DNA from: an uncultured Enterorhabdus sp.
GTDB taxonomy: Bacteria > Actinomycetota > Coriobacteriia > Coriobacteriales > Eggerthellaceae
Length of the DNA: 64,000 bases
Assembly (NCBI GenBank): GCA_947649205.1
Contig: CANSQM010000003.1
Location: forward strand, 1 to 64,000
Direction of reading: 5' to 3'
Shown: in pieces, positions 19,743 to 28,028 of the stretch
Layout of the letters: each line of letters opens with the position of its first letter
How positions within the stretch are numbered: the first letter of the stretch is position 1
Notes under the pieces: generated by a model
Told to the model about the DNA's origin: nothing
The model's database searches: none
The model's input: only the letters and a program-made list of their open reading frames with translations
Position numbers and translations under genes: made by a program

Positions 19743-19907
19743 CTAGAAGTTCTCGTACACTGGAGCGGCCGGCTCGCCGAACCCCGAATAAACGAGAAAC
19801 CACACGAGTAGCGCCAGCAGAGCGGCAGCCGCAACGAACCACAGAAGGGCCCCCGCCCACGTATCGCTGAAGAAGATCTCTGCGATCTTGTCGGCCAGCT
19901 TCCTCAC
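19743..19907 (-). CDS. dltX: DltX-like small membrane protein
   Basis: 54-aa protein: short amphipathic N-terminus (RKLADKIAEIFF), one transmembrane helix (about 21-40), and a C-terminus ending PVYENF. Known DltX proteins are about 50 aa with one helix and a conserved C-terminal aromatic motif of the FIYNEF kind, which this matches in position and character; DltX relays D-alanine outside the membrane. GTG 19907 overlaps the dltD stop as GTGA. DltX usually precedes dltA, as here. Recognised by pattern, not by search. Confidence 0.8.
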   Translation of the reverse strand: MRKLADKIAEIFFSDTWAGALLWFVAAAALLALLVWFLVYSGFGEPAAPVYENF

Positions 19908-21133
19908 TTCTGACCCTCCTTCCCCATAAAGAACTCGTAAATGTCCCGGTTCACCTGCACCCAGCCGGTCCAACCGAAATGGGCCATATCGTAGAGGAAA
20001 TAGGGATCATATTCATAGGGCGAGTAATCCACATAGGCCACGCCCCGTTTCTCGCAGATGGCCTTCATGCGGTCGTACCACAGGGCGCGCACCTCGGGAG
20101 TGTAATCGGTCTGGTCGATCATGGCGCCCTTCAAGGGCATGAGCACCACCAACGGCTCGATGCCCGTCTCCTCGCACACATCGAGGAACAGCTCGAAGTC
20201 CTCGAACTCCGTCTCCTGGTAAGGCTCGTCGGTAAATGTGAGCCACTCGTCCCATCCGTCGCGCCAGCTGTCGTAGCCGCCGTTCTCGTACCAGCTGTTG
20301 TAGATGCCCATCTCGTTGCTGGACGTCTGATCAGCCCCCTCGGCTTTCTCCTGGGCCAGCCATGCGTCCCAATCGGGAGCTTGGGCCTGACCAGCCGTGC
20401 GACCCTCGGGTACCGGACGGCTCCGATTCAGCTCGCGCTCTGGCGCGTTCCAATCGTCCTCCTCGTCGGAAAGCACAGCGTCCCAGTTCTTCGAGTCATC
20501 AAAGAACTCCTGGATACCGCTGTTGATGCGCTCGACGAGATTCTCACTCTTGGCCTCGCCGCCGTAAACCTCGGCCTCTTCCACGCCGTAGGCGATCATC
20601 TTCTCCTGGATCTTCGCCTTGGTCTCGTCGGTCACCTTGGGATTCGCCATGAGATCGGCATAGGCCTCGGGCGAGAAAGAAAGGCGGAAGCACTTGGCCG
20701 GGTTCTGATAGTCCATAAACCAGGTAATACCGCAGAAGAAGACCACCTTGTCATCGGGGATGTCCTCGGAGAGTGCGCCCACTTCGATGGCGTGCCACAG
20801 ATCCTGGCAGTAGGGCTGTCCCAAAAGGAAGGTGTCCATGCCGTAGTTGTTGTTTCCGAAGAAGTTGGCGGGATGCGAGGAAACGGTGTCCGGGTACACC
20901 CAGCGAAACTCCGAGGTACCGAGAACTACCTTGCAATTGTCGCCTTGCGCATTGCGCTGCTTGATGGCGGCGCGCACATAATCGGGAGAATTCGAGCGGG
21001 CCTTCGCGGGCCAAATCTGATAGGGAGCGTCGGCGATCTTCTTCTCGAGGGCCGACGAAGATGCCGGGGCGCCCATGGCAATGGGCACGCAGATCAGGGC
21101 AATCGCCAGAACAACGGCGATAAGACGCTTCAA
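19904..21133 (-). CDS. dltD: D-alanylation protein DltD
   Basis: 409-aa exported, membrane-anchored SGNH-like protein that transfers D-alanine to the teichoic acid outside. It has a hydrophobic N-terminal anchor (about 3-20), LGTSEFRW (about 71) as the Ser motif corresponding to GSSEL, and YDMAHFGWTGWVQV near 385 with the catalytic Asp/His. The start is TTG 21133 with AAAGGA upstream. A GCGGAGGG/CCCTCCGC hairpin lies just before the ribosome site. Unusually it is first in the operon, ahead of dltX and dltA. Confidence 0.93.
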   Translation of the reverse strand: MKRLIAVVLAIALICVPIAMGAPASSSALEKKIADAPYQIWPAKARSNSPDYVRAAIKQRNAQGDNCKVVLGTSEFRWVYPDTVSSHPANFFGNNNYGMDTFLLGQPYCQDLWHAIEVGALSEDIPDDKVVFFCGITWFMDYQNPAKCFRLSFSPEAYADLMANPKVTDETKAKIQEKMIAYGVEEAEVYGGEAKSENLVERINSGIQEFFDDSKNWDAVLSDEEDDWNAPERELNRSRPVPEGRTAGQAQAPDWDAWLAQEKAEGADQTSSNEMGIYNSWYENGGYDSWRDGWDEWLTFTDEPYQETEFEDFELFLDVCEETGIEPLVVLMPLKGAMIDQTDYTPEVRALWYDRMKAICEKRGVAYVDYSPYEYDPYFLYDMAHFGWTGWVQVNRDIYEFFMGKEGQK

Positions 21134-21153
21134 AGGGCAATCCTTTCACGGCG

Positions 21154-21172
21154 GCGGAGGGTCGCCCTCCGC
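21154..21172 (-). other. Hairpin upstream of the dltD ribosome site
   Basis: GCGGAGGG (21154-21161) pairs with CCCTCCGC (21165-21172) round a 3-nt loop, about 12 nt before the dltD Shine-Dalgarno. No T-run. It may affect dltD mRNA stability or translation. The remaining 21134-21430 has no gene; TACAAT (21254-21249, minus) is a possible -10 and GCCCGG/CCGGGC (21220-21238) a second small hairpin. Confidence 0.4.
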
Positions 21173-21430
21173 TATTCTCAACGGCAATCGCAGGCAGCGG
21201 CCGAGGCCGTCGCGCGAGAGCCCGGCGCAATTCCGGGCAAGGAATATGATTGTAGCGAAGCGCCTTCAGCTAGAACCGAACTTCCGCGATCTTGCCCACA
21301 TCGACACATCGGGCACACTCCGAGACCACAAGCCTTAACGAAGCATCCGATTCCGGCCGCTTGGTTGCTGCCTGCCTCGGGAAGCAGCACCCACCGCTCC
21401 CCATGAGAGCACGCACTCCGAATGCGCCGC

Positions 21431-24136
21431 CTAACGAGCGCGACCGTCAGCGCGGCGACGAGCGGACAGGGAGGCCGCAGCGTCGAAGATGCGCTTGCTG
21501 CTCTGGTAGTCTGAGAAGCCGAACATGGCATCGGCCCGCTTCTGGTACTCCGGCTCCAAGGCGCAGTCGCTCTCCATATAGCGGATGATGGCATCCACCG
21601 TGTCGTCGAGGGTACGGGTCACCGGGCCGAAGCCGTCGGTGTCGTAGTCGAAGTAGCTGTCCTCGCCGTAGGTGTGGCCGCCGCTGAACACCGAATCGTA
21701 CTGGCTGTACACCACGGGCTTGCGCTGGTAGCCAAAGTCGAAGCCTACACCGGAATAATCGGTCACCATGAGGGCCGACTCACTCAGCACGCGCTCGTAG
21801 TCGGCCGACCCCTCCCCCACTGTGACCAGGGCGTTGCCCGTGAAGTCACCGGCCTGCTTCTCGAAGGCCGGGTGCACGTAGAACTCCGCCGTGTAGCCGC
21901 AGCGCTCCATAGCCGCCAACAGGCGCTCGTCGTTGATGAGGGCGTTGTAGAACTTCCAGAAGTCCGTGGACTTGAAGTGGTGCACGTACTCGCGGGTGCT
22001 CGTACCGGGAATGATCTTGCCGGCAATGTTCGAGCGCCACGTGGGCAGAAACGCGATCTTCTTCTGCGTTTGGGCGTTCCCGTAAGCATCGTAGCGGGCC
22101 ATGCCCATGAGGGCCACCTCGCCCTCTTCGTAACCGTAGGCCTCGCCCAGAAGCGCCCGGCGTTCCATCTGGGTGCTCACCGAGAACAGCTTGATCTTCT
22201 TGGCCGGCTTGCCCAGCATGAAAGCCAAATCCCCGAAGAGCGTGCCGTGGGTCAGGTAAACGAAATCGTAATCCATCAGGTCCTTCACGAACACGAGCTC
22301 GGGCCCGTAGGGGTTCACCATGGCTTCCTCTGCCCGGGACGACACCACCACCGACGACAGGAGGAACAGCAGCTTGTAGCGGAACGTGGACGGATCGACC
22401 ACCTTGCCGTAGGCCGCCACCGAGGCGTAGTCGGCGCTCGACTTCTCCAAGGCGAAATACATCTTCGCATCGCGGTAGCCGGACTGCTTCATGGCGTAGC
22501 GGTACACGTTCTCGGCGTTGTCCCCGGCCTTCCACTCCTTGTCGCCGAAGATCCAGATAGGCTTCTTGAACAGGGCACGGTGAGCGCGGTAGCACAGGCG
22601 CAGCCACACGTATTGCAGGCGCAGCGGCGCCGTCCCCTTCTTCGAGCGCAGAATCTCGGCCCATCGGCGAAGCTCCGAGGCAACGGCCATGGGCAGCGTG
22701 GCCCGATAAGTGCGCAACTGCTTGCCGATGTGCTTCACCATAACGTCGCCGAATCGATGGTAGTCCCGCTTCATGGATTGGCTGAACAATGCGAAGTTCC
22801 CGTAATGGGGCGTGAGGATGACCTCCTGGGCGCGGCCGCAGAACCGAACGCGGAACGAGTAGGAGCGCTCGGGTTCCAGCGGCACATCGAAGGTGAAGCG
22901 CATACCCGCACAGACCGCCTGCTTGTCCAGCATGCGCCGGTCGTCGGTGGGATACGGGGACACCCGGGCCGCAAAGCACTCGTCGCTCTTCTCGTCCCGC
23001 ACGAATAGCTCGAAGGGCATGCCCAGGATATCGATATCGGTGGTGCCCTCGATATGGAGCACGTCGCCCGCAGGAGCGACCTCGTAGAGATAGCACGGAG
23101 CTTTCGCGTTCATGCTGACGAGCTGCATGCCGTCCAAAAGACCGCGGTCGCGATCGACCCACACCAGATCCTCGAATACGCCCACGCCGTACTTCAGACG
23201 GTACAGCACAAGCTTCTTCTCGCGGGTGAGCCAGCGCGCCGCGGCGATGACGCCTTCATCGGCCTGCACCACGATTTCGCGCACAGCGGCTGCCCACGCC
23301 TCGCCCTCCTCAGCCGTGAAGGCGTCGCTGGCCTTTCCAAGCAACTGCCAGCCGATGATGTAGAGGGCCACGGCCTGGGCGAAGGGCAGCACGCGACCGC
23401 GCGCCTCGCGCGATGCGGCGAGCATGCGGCGGCACACCTCCAGATTCTGCATGTGCTTGGCATAGGTGATGACCTGGCTGAGCGACGAGCCGTCCTGTCG
23501 CTTGCGGTACAGATACGAGCAGAAGGGAGTCACCCCGTAGGCGCATTTGTGCAGAATGACCCGGTTCACGAACAGCGTGTCCTCCGAGGTAGTCAAATCC
23601 TCGTCGAAGCGGATGTCCCCGATGGCCTTGCGCAAAAAGAAACAGTTGCCGATGGTGCTCTGGATATCGCAGGGGCGGTCGCCCAGACGCACGATGGAGT
23701 CCTTGTCCTTGGGGAAGCGGTAGGCCAGCGGATGGGTGTGATCTTCCCCCTCGAACAAGGTGAGCTCGCCGACGAGCACGTCCACATTGTTCTCCTGGTT
23801 GTCGAAGAACTCCAGGGCATGGGCGAACGACTCGCACGACCACTGGTCGTCGCTGTCCAGGCAGGTGACGATGCGGCCGCACGCGCGGTCCAGGCCGGCA
23901 TTGCGAGCCGACGACACCCCGCTGTTGGGCTGCTGGTGGAACACGACGTTTGCCGGGAAGCGTTCTTGGAATGCGCGGCACACGGCGGCGCTGCCGTCAG
24001 TAGAACCGTCGTCCACGAGAACGACCTGGATGTTCTCCATCCCCACGGTTTGGGCGACCACCGATTCCAGGGTCTCCCCCAAATACTCTTCGGCGTTGTA
24101 CACGGGAATCACGACGGAAATGGCAAATTCTGACAC
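21431..24136 (-). CDS. GT2 glycosyltransferase fused to CDP-glycerol glycerophosphotransferase (TagF-like)
   Basis: 901-aa two-domain enzyme. Residues 1-about 300 are a GT2 domain (VVIPVYNAEEYLGE, VDDGSTDGS, LDSDDQW). A linker of about 150 residues is followed by a TagF/TagB domain (about 490-880) with GDNAENVYRYA, YLTHGTLFGDLAFMLGKPAKKI, FLPTWRSN and VTDYSGVGFDFGYQRKPVV. It should extend a polyol-phosphate polymer from CDP-glycerol or a related donor and add a sugar, in the cytoplasm. GTG 24136 follows GGAGGG by 6 nt; an upstream frame to 24190 lacks a ribosome site. Its polymer is the likely substrate of the neighbouring dlt genes. Confidence 0.9.
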   Translation of the reverse strand: MSEFAISVVIPVYNAEEYLGETLESVVAQTVGMENIQVVLVDDGSTDGSAAVCRAFQERFPANVVFHQQPNSGVSSARNAGLDRACGRIVTCLDSDDQWSCESFAHALEFFDNQENNVDVLVGELTLFEGEDHTHPLAYRFPKDKDSIVRLGDRPCDIQSTIGNCFFLRKAIGDIRFDEDLTTSEDTLFVNRVILHKCAYGVTPFCSYLYRKRQDGSSLSQVITYAKHMQNLEVCRRMLAASREARGRVLPFAQAVALYIIGWQLLGKASDAFTAEEGEAWAAAVREIVVQADEGVIAAARWLTREKKLVLYRLKYGVGVFEDLVWVDRDRGLLDGMQLVSMNAKAPCYLYEVAPAGDVLHIEGTTDIDILGMPFELFVRDEKSDECFAARVSPYPTDDRRMLDKQAVCAGMRFTFDVPLEPERSYSFRVRFCGRAQEVILTPHYGNFALFSQSMKRDYHRFGDVMVKHIGKQLRTYRATLPMAVASELRRWAEILRSKKGTAPLRLQYVWLRLCYRAHRALFKKPIWIFGDKEWKAGDNAENVYRYAMKQSGYRDAKMYFALEKSSADYASVAAYGKVVDPSTFRYKLLFLLSSVVVSSRAEEAMVNPYGPELVFVKDLMDYDFVYLTHGTLFGDLAFMLGKPAKKIKLFSVSTQMERRALLGEAYGYEEGEVALMGMARYDAYGNAQTQKKIAFLPTWRSNIAGKIIPGTSTREYVHHFKSTDFWKFYNALINDERLLAAMERCGYTAEFYVHPAFEKQAGDFTGNALVTVGEGSADYERVLSESALMVTDYSGVGFDFGYQRKPVVYSQYDSVFSGGHTYGEDSYFDYDTDGFGPVTRTLDDTVDAIIRYMESDCALEPEYQKRADAMFGFSDYQSSKRIFDAAASLSARRRADGRAR

Positions 24137-24210
24137 TCTTGTCCCTCCAGCTTGGGAATACGCTTCACGGAGCGCGGGCGACGCGGGCATGCCGCGGCGC
24201 GGGCACAGCC

Positions 24211-24350
24211 TTCATATAATAGCATAGGGCATCGGGGCTTCATTTTGCTCATTTGCCGTAGGCTCGGCCGCTTTCGGCCCGCAGGGGGCCTTTTGGTCTA
24301 TCATGTAAGGTCAACTCTCATCGAGACACGCCCCTCGGGCGATAAAGGAG
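24211..24350. promoter_or_regulatory. Divergent promoter region between GT2-TagF and opine-dehydrogenase-like genes
   Basis: TATAAT occurs at 24215-24220 on the plus strand; the overlapping minus strand reads TATTAT. Neither has a clear -35. GGCCG-CTTT-CGGCC and GGCCC-GCAG-GGGGCC stems at about 24266-24290 precede TTTT and may block read-through. AAAGGAG (24344-24350) is the ribosome site of the plus-strand operon. Confidence 0.35.
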
Positions 24351-24356
24351 CTCACT

Positions 24357-25466
24357 GTGGAAATTACCGTTTTCGGAGCCGGAAACCTCGGACTGGCCTG
24401 CTGCGCCGTGCTCTCGCGGGACAACGCCGTGACGCTGTACACCACGCGCCCGCACCGCGAGCGGGAGTCGCTCACCTATACCTACGAGGGCGAGCCGGGC
24501 GACTCGGCGCCCTTCGCAGTCACCGACGACATGGCCCGCGCCTGCAAGGCCGACCTCATCCTGTGCACCTACCCGGCCTTCCTGCGCCAGCAGTTCGTGG
24601 CCGACGTGGAGCCCTTCGTGAAGGAGGGCTGCGCCATCGGCTTCGTGCCCGGCTACGGCGGCGTGGAGTACTTCTGCCAAGATCTCATCGCCCGCGGCGT
24701 CACCGTGTTCGGGCTGCAGCGCGTGCCCTACGTGTCGCGATCCAGCTGGGACGAGCGCAGCGCCGGCATCCTCTCGGCCAAGGACACGCTGTACGTGGCG
24801 GCCCTGCCCAAGGCGAAGACGCAGGAGATCGCCGCCCTTATGGAGAAGCTCTTCGACATTCCCACGGTGGCCCTGAGGGAGTTTCTGGCCGTCACGCTGG
24901 TGCCCTCCAACCCGCTTCTGCACACTTCGGGCGCCTATGGCGTCTTCAAAGACTACCAGCCGGGCGACACCTACCCCGAGCAGCTCATGTTCTACGAGCA
25001 GTGGAACGACGACACTTCGCGCTTCCTTCTGGCCTACGACGACGAGCTGCAGGCCATCTGCCGTGAGCTTGAGCCCCTCGACCTGTCCGAGGTGGTGTCG
25101 CTGCGAGAGTACTACGAATCCCCCGACGCCGAGGCCATGACCCGCAAGCTCAAGAGCATCCGCGCCTTCGAGGCCGTGAAGGTGCCCCTGACCCTTACCC
25201 CCGAGGGCGACTTCATGCCCAACTGGAACGACCGCATGTTCACCGAGGACTATCCCTTTGGCGTTGCCATCATCAAGGATATCGCCACCATGGTCGGCAT
25301 CGACACCCCCGCCATCGACACCCTGCTTGATTTCTACCGCGCCCAGACCGGCATCGCCTACCTAGAGACCGACGGCTCCTCGGCCAAAGACGCCGCCACC
25401 AGCACCATGCCCCGCAATTTCGGCCTGAGCGACAAAGAGGCCTTCATCGAGTTCTACCAGTCGTAA
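24357..25466 (+). CDS. NAD/NADP octopine/nopaline dehydrogenase-like protein
   Basis: 369-aa oxidoreductase. The N-terminal Rossmann domain begins EITVFGAGNLGLA; an all-alpha C-terminal domain from about 180 contains VPSNPLLHTSGAYG, the region of the catalytic His in opine dehydrogenases. The family reductively joins a 2-oxo acid to an amine, or oxidises the reverse. GTG 24357 has AAAGGAG 6 nt upstream. It leads a three-gene operon with an aminotransferase and a TagD-Gfo/Idh fusion, so it may build an amino-containing polymer unit. Substrate not readable. Confidence 0.75.
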   Translation: MEITVFGAGNLGLACCAVLSRDNAVTLYTTRPHRERESLTYTYEGEPGDSAPFAVTDDMARACKADLILCTYPAFLRQQFVADVEPFVKEGCAIGFVPGYGGVEYFCQDLIARGVTVFGLQRVPYVSRSSWDERSAGILSAKDTLYVAALPKAKTQEIAALMEKLFDIPTVALREFLAVTLVPSNPLLHTSGAYGVFKDYQPGDTYPEQLMFYEQWNDDTSRFLLAYDDELQAICRELEPLDLSEVVSLREYYESPDAEAMTRKLKSIRAFEAVKVPLTLTPEGDFMPNWNDRMFTEDYPFGVAIIKDIATMVGIDTPAIDTLLDFYRAQTGIAYLETDGSSAKDAATSTMPRNFGLSDKEAFIEFYQS

Positions 25467-25488
25467 CCATCGCAAAGGAGTACAACCC

Positions 25489-26547
25489 ATGGCATTTTAC
25501 GTTGACGAGCACATCAAGAACACCGAGCGCGTTTTCCCCGACCAGGGGCGCTACGGCATGCTCCGTTACGACATGAACGAGAATCCCGAGGGGCTTCCCG
25601 CATGGTTCGTGGAAGAGGTGAAGGCCGAGATAACGCCGGAGTACCTGTCCATCTATCCCGAGCCGAACCGCTTCCTGACCAAGTACGCCGCCTATGTGGG
25701 CGTGCCCCGCGATTGCGTGACGGCCACCAACGGCACCGACCAGGCCATTCGCTACCTGTTGCAGACCTTCTGCGGCCAGGGCCACGAGGTGGTCACCGTG
25801 GCACCATCCTTCGAGATGTACTGGGTGAACTGCAACATCCTGGGTCTTACCCACGTGCCCGTGGCCTACAACGACGACCTGTCCTTCAACATGGGCAACC
25901 TCATCGATGCCATCGGGCCCAACACCGACATCGTCGTGCTGCTGAACCCCAACAACCCTGTGGGCGATGCTTTCAGCCGCGAGGACGTCATCGCCGCCAT
26001 CGAGGCAGCCCGGGCCAACGATGCCGTGGTCATCATCGACGAAGCCTACCACTACTTCTACAAGAACACCTTCATCGATCTCACCCAGACCTACGACAAC
26101 GTCATCGTCATGCGCACCTTCTCGAAGCTGTTCTCCCTGGCCGCCTGCCGCCTCGGCGTCATCATCTCCAACCCGGCCATCATCCACTACGTGGAGAACG
26201 CCAAACTCACCTTTGACGTGAACGCCCTGGCCCTGCTGTTCGGCGAGAAGATCCTCGATCATCCCGAGATCGCCGACGAGCTCATGGCCAAGGAACGCGA
26301 AGGCCGCAGCTGGACCATCGAGACTCTGACCGAGCGTGGTTACGAGGCGCGACCCTCCGAGGGCAACTTCGTGTTCATCCGCACGCATCGGCCCGCGCCC
26401 GAGGTGGCGGCCGACCTCGAGACCCGCGGCATCCTCGTGAAGTCGTGGAACTCCGGCATGCTCGCCGATTTCCTGCGCGTGTCCACCGGCTCCAAGGCCG
26501 CCATGGAGAAGTTCGTGGACGCCCTTCTGGAAGTGGACGCCGCCTAG
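25489..26547 (+). CDS. Class I/II aminotransferase, HisC-like
   Basis: 352-aa fold-I PLP enzyme. It has TNGTDQAIRYLLQTF (about 83), NPNNPVGDAFS (about 155), IIDEAYHYF (about 182) with the PLP-contacting Asp/Tyr, and TFSKLFSLAACRLGV (about 207), where the Lys forms the Schiff base. The N-terminal DMNENPEGLP is close to the NxxENP opening of histidinol-phosphate aminotransferases and of L-threonine-phosphate decarboxylases. No other histidine gene is nearby, and the setting suggests a dedicated polymer-precursor transaminase. Confidence 0.85.
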   Translation: MAFYVDEHIKNTERVFPDQGRYGMLRYDMNENPEGLPAWFVEEVKAEITPEYLSIYPEPNRFLTKYAAYVGVPRDCVTATNGTDQAIRYLLQTFCGQGHEVVTVAPSFEMYWVNCNILGLTHVPVAYNDDLSFNMGNLIDAIGPNTDIVVLLNPNNPVGDAFSREDVIAAIEAARANDAVVIIDEAYHYFYKNTFIDLTQTYDNVIVMRTFSKLFSLAACRLGVIISNPAIIHYVENAKLTFDVNALALLFGEKILDHPEIADELMAKEREGRSWTIETLTERGYEARPSEGNFVFIRTHRPAPEVAADLETRGILVKSWNSGMLADFLRVSTGSKAAMEKFVDALLEVDAA

Positions 26548-26653
26548 AGCTACGCCCTGGACGGTGCGCGGCCCGAAAGGGAGCGCACCGTCCCTCCCCC
26601 TCCCGCACCACCCTCCCTCACAATCCAACCGCACCCAAGCGAAGGACCCAGCT

Positions 26654-28006
26654 GTGAAGAAAGTCATCACCTACGGCACGTTCGACCTGCTGCACCACGG
26701 ACACGTCAACCTCCTGCGCCGCGCCAAGGAGCTCGGCGACTACCTTATCGTGGGCGTTACCTCATCGGACTTCGATAAGAACCGCGGCAAGATCAACGTG
26801 AAGCAGTCGCTGATGGACCGCATCGAGGCCGTGAAGGCCACAGGTATCGCCGACGAGGTGATTCCCGAAGAGTACTACGGCCAGAAGATCGACGACATCC
26901 GCAACTATGATGTGGACATCTTCGCCATCGGGTCGGACTGGCGAGGGCACTTCGACTACCTGGGCGAATACTGCAACGTGGTGTACCTTGACCGCACCGA
27001 GGGCATCTCCAGCACCCAGTTGCGCGAGAGGGGCCATCACATCGCCCTGGGCATTGTGGGCGCTTCCCGAGACATCGCTAAGTTCATCGACGAGAGCAAG
27101 TACGTGAGCGGCGTGGATATCGTCGGCGCCTTCCCCGACGGGGACGAGTTCGACCTGGAGGGCAAGACGACGCTGTTCGGCTCGCTCGACGAGCTTATCG
27201 AGGCAAGCGACGCCCTGTACGTAGCCAACGCCCCCGAACGGCGCTACACCACGGCCCGAGCCGGCCTGGAGGCGGGCAAGGACGTGCTGAGCGAGTCGCC
27301 CGTGGCGCTGGAGGCCGCCGAGGCCGAGGAACTGTTCTCCCTGGCCGCCGAGCGGAAGCTCGTGTTCCACGAGGCGGCCAAGACCGCCTACGCGCTCGCA
27401 TTCTCGCGCCTGACGCTGAACGTGAAGAGCGGCATGATCGGCACCCCGGTGTCGGTGCGCGCCACCTGCACGAGCCAGGCCTTCGCGAGCCCGGCCGGCA
27501 GCCTCATCGGCTGGGGGCCCATCGCCTGCCTGCCCGTGTTCGAGATCCTAGGTACCGAATACGCCCACGCGAGCGCTGCGTCGCTCATGAGCCGCACCGA
27601 CGGCACCGACGTGTTCACGAAGGTGGATTTCGTGTACCCCGGGGCTTGTGCCTCCATCGAAGTGGGCAGCGGCGTGAAGTCCGAGGGTGAGCTAGTCATC
27701 GCCGGCACCAAGGGCTACATCTACGTTCCCTCCCCCTGGTGGAAGACCGATTACTTCGAGATTCGCTTCGAGGACTTCTCCAACAATAAGCGCTACTTCT
27801 ACCAGTTGAACGGCGAGGGCATCCGCGACGAGATCTCGGTCTTCGCCAAGACCATCCAGGACGGCAAGAAGCCCAACCTGGACATCACCCCTGCCCACAC
27901 CATAGCGCTCAGCCGCCTCATCGAGAGCTACCGCAACGGCCAGATGCCCGTTCACAGCCTCGGCACCGAATCCGAAGGCTGCGGCATCAGCTTCTTCCAG
28001 AATTAG
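26654..28006 (+). CDS. Glycerol-3-phosphate-type cytidylyltransferase fused to Gfo/Idh-like oxidoreductase
   Basis: 450-aa two-domain protein. Residues 1-about 130 are a TagD-type cytidylyltransferase with TYGTFDLLHHGHVNLLRR (HxGH site) and RTEGISSTQLR near 113, making a CDP-activated polyol. From about 135 a Gfo/Idh/MocA-like part follows (HIALGIVGASRDIAKFI; SESPVALEAAEAEEL in place of the usual EKP segment). GTG 26654 has AAGGA upstream. One peptide would thus oxidise or reduce a phosphorylated polyol and activate it with CTP. Loss of the usual EKP Lys in the second domain makes its catalysis uncertain. Confidence 0.85.
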   Translation: MKKVITYGTFDLLHHGHVNLLRRAKELGDYLIVGVTSSDFDKNRGKINVKQSLMDRIEAVKATGIADEVIPEEYYGQKIDDIRNYDVDIFAIGSDWRGHFDYLGEYCNVVYLDRTEGISSTQLRERGHHIALGIVGASRDIAKFIDESKYVSGVDIVGAFPDGDEFDLEGKTTLFGSLDELIEASDALYVANAPERRYTTARAGLEAGKDVLSESPVALEAAEAEELFSLAAERKLVFHEAAKTAYALAFSRLTLNVKSGMIGTPVSVRATCTSQAFASPAGSLIGWGPIACLPVFEILGTEYAHASAASLMSRTDGTDVFTKVDFVYPGACASIEVGSGVKSEGELVIAGTKGYIYVPSPWWKTDYFEIRFEDFSNNKRYFYQLNGEGIRDEISVFAKTIQDGKKPNLDITPAHTIALSRLIESYRNGQMPVHSLGTESEGCGISFFQN

Positions 28007-28028
28007 GGGGCTCGAAGGCCGCCCCTAA
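28003..28028. terminator. Inverted repeat spanning two converging stop codons
   Basis: TTAGGGG (28003-28009) pairs with CCCCTAA (28022-28028). The stem contains the TAG stops of both the plus-strand fusion gene and the minus-strand membrane-protein gene. Probably a compact bidirectional terminator, though T-runs are lacking. Confidence 0.45.
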
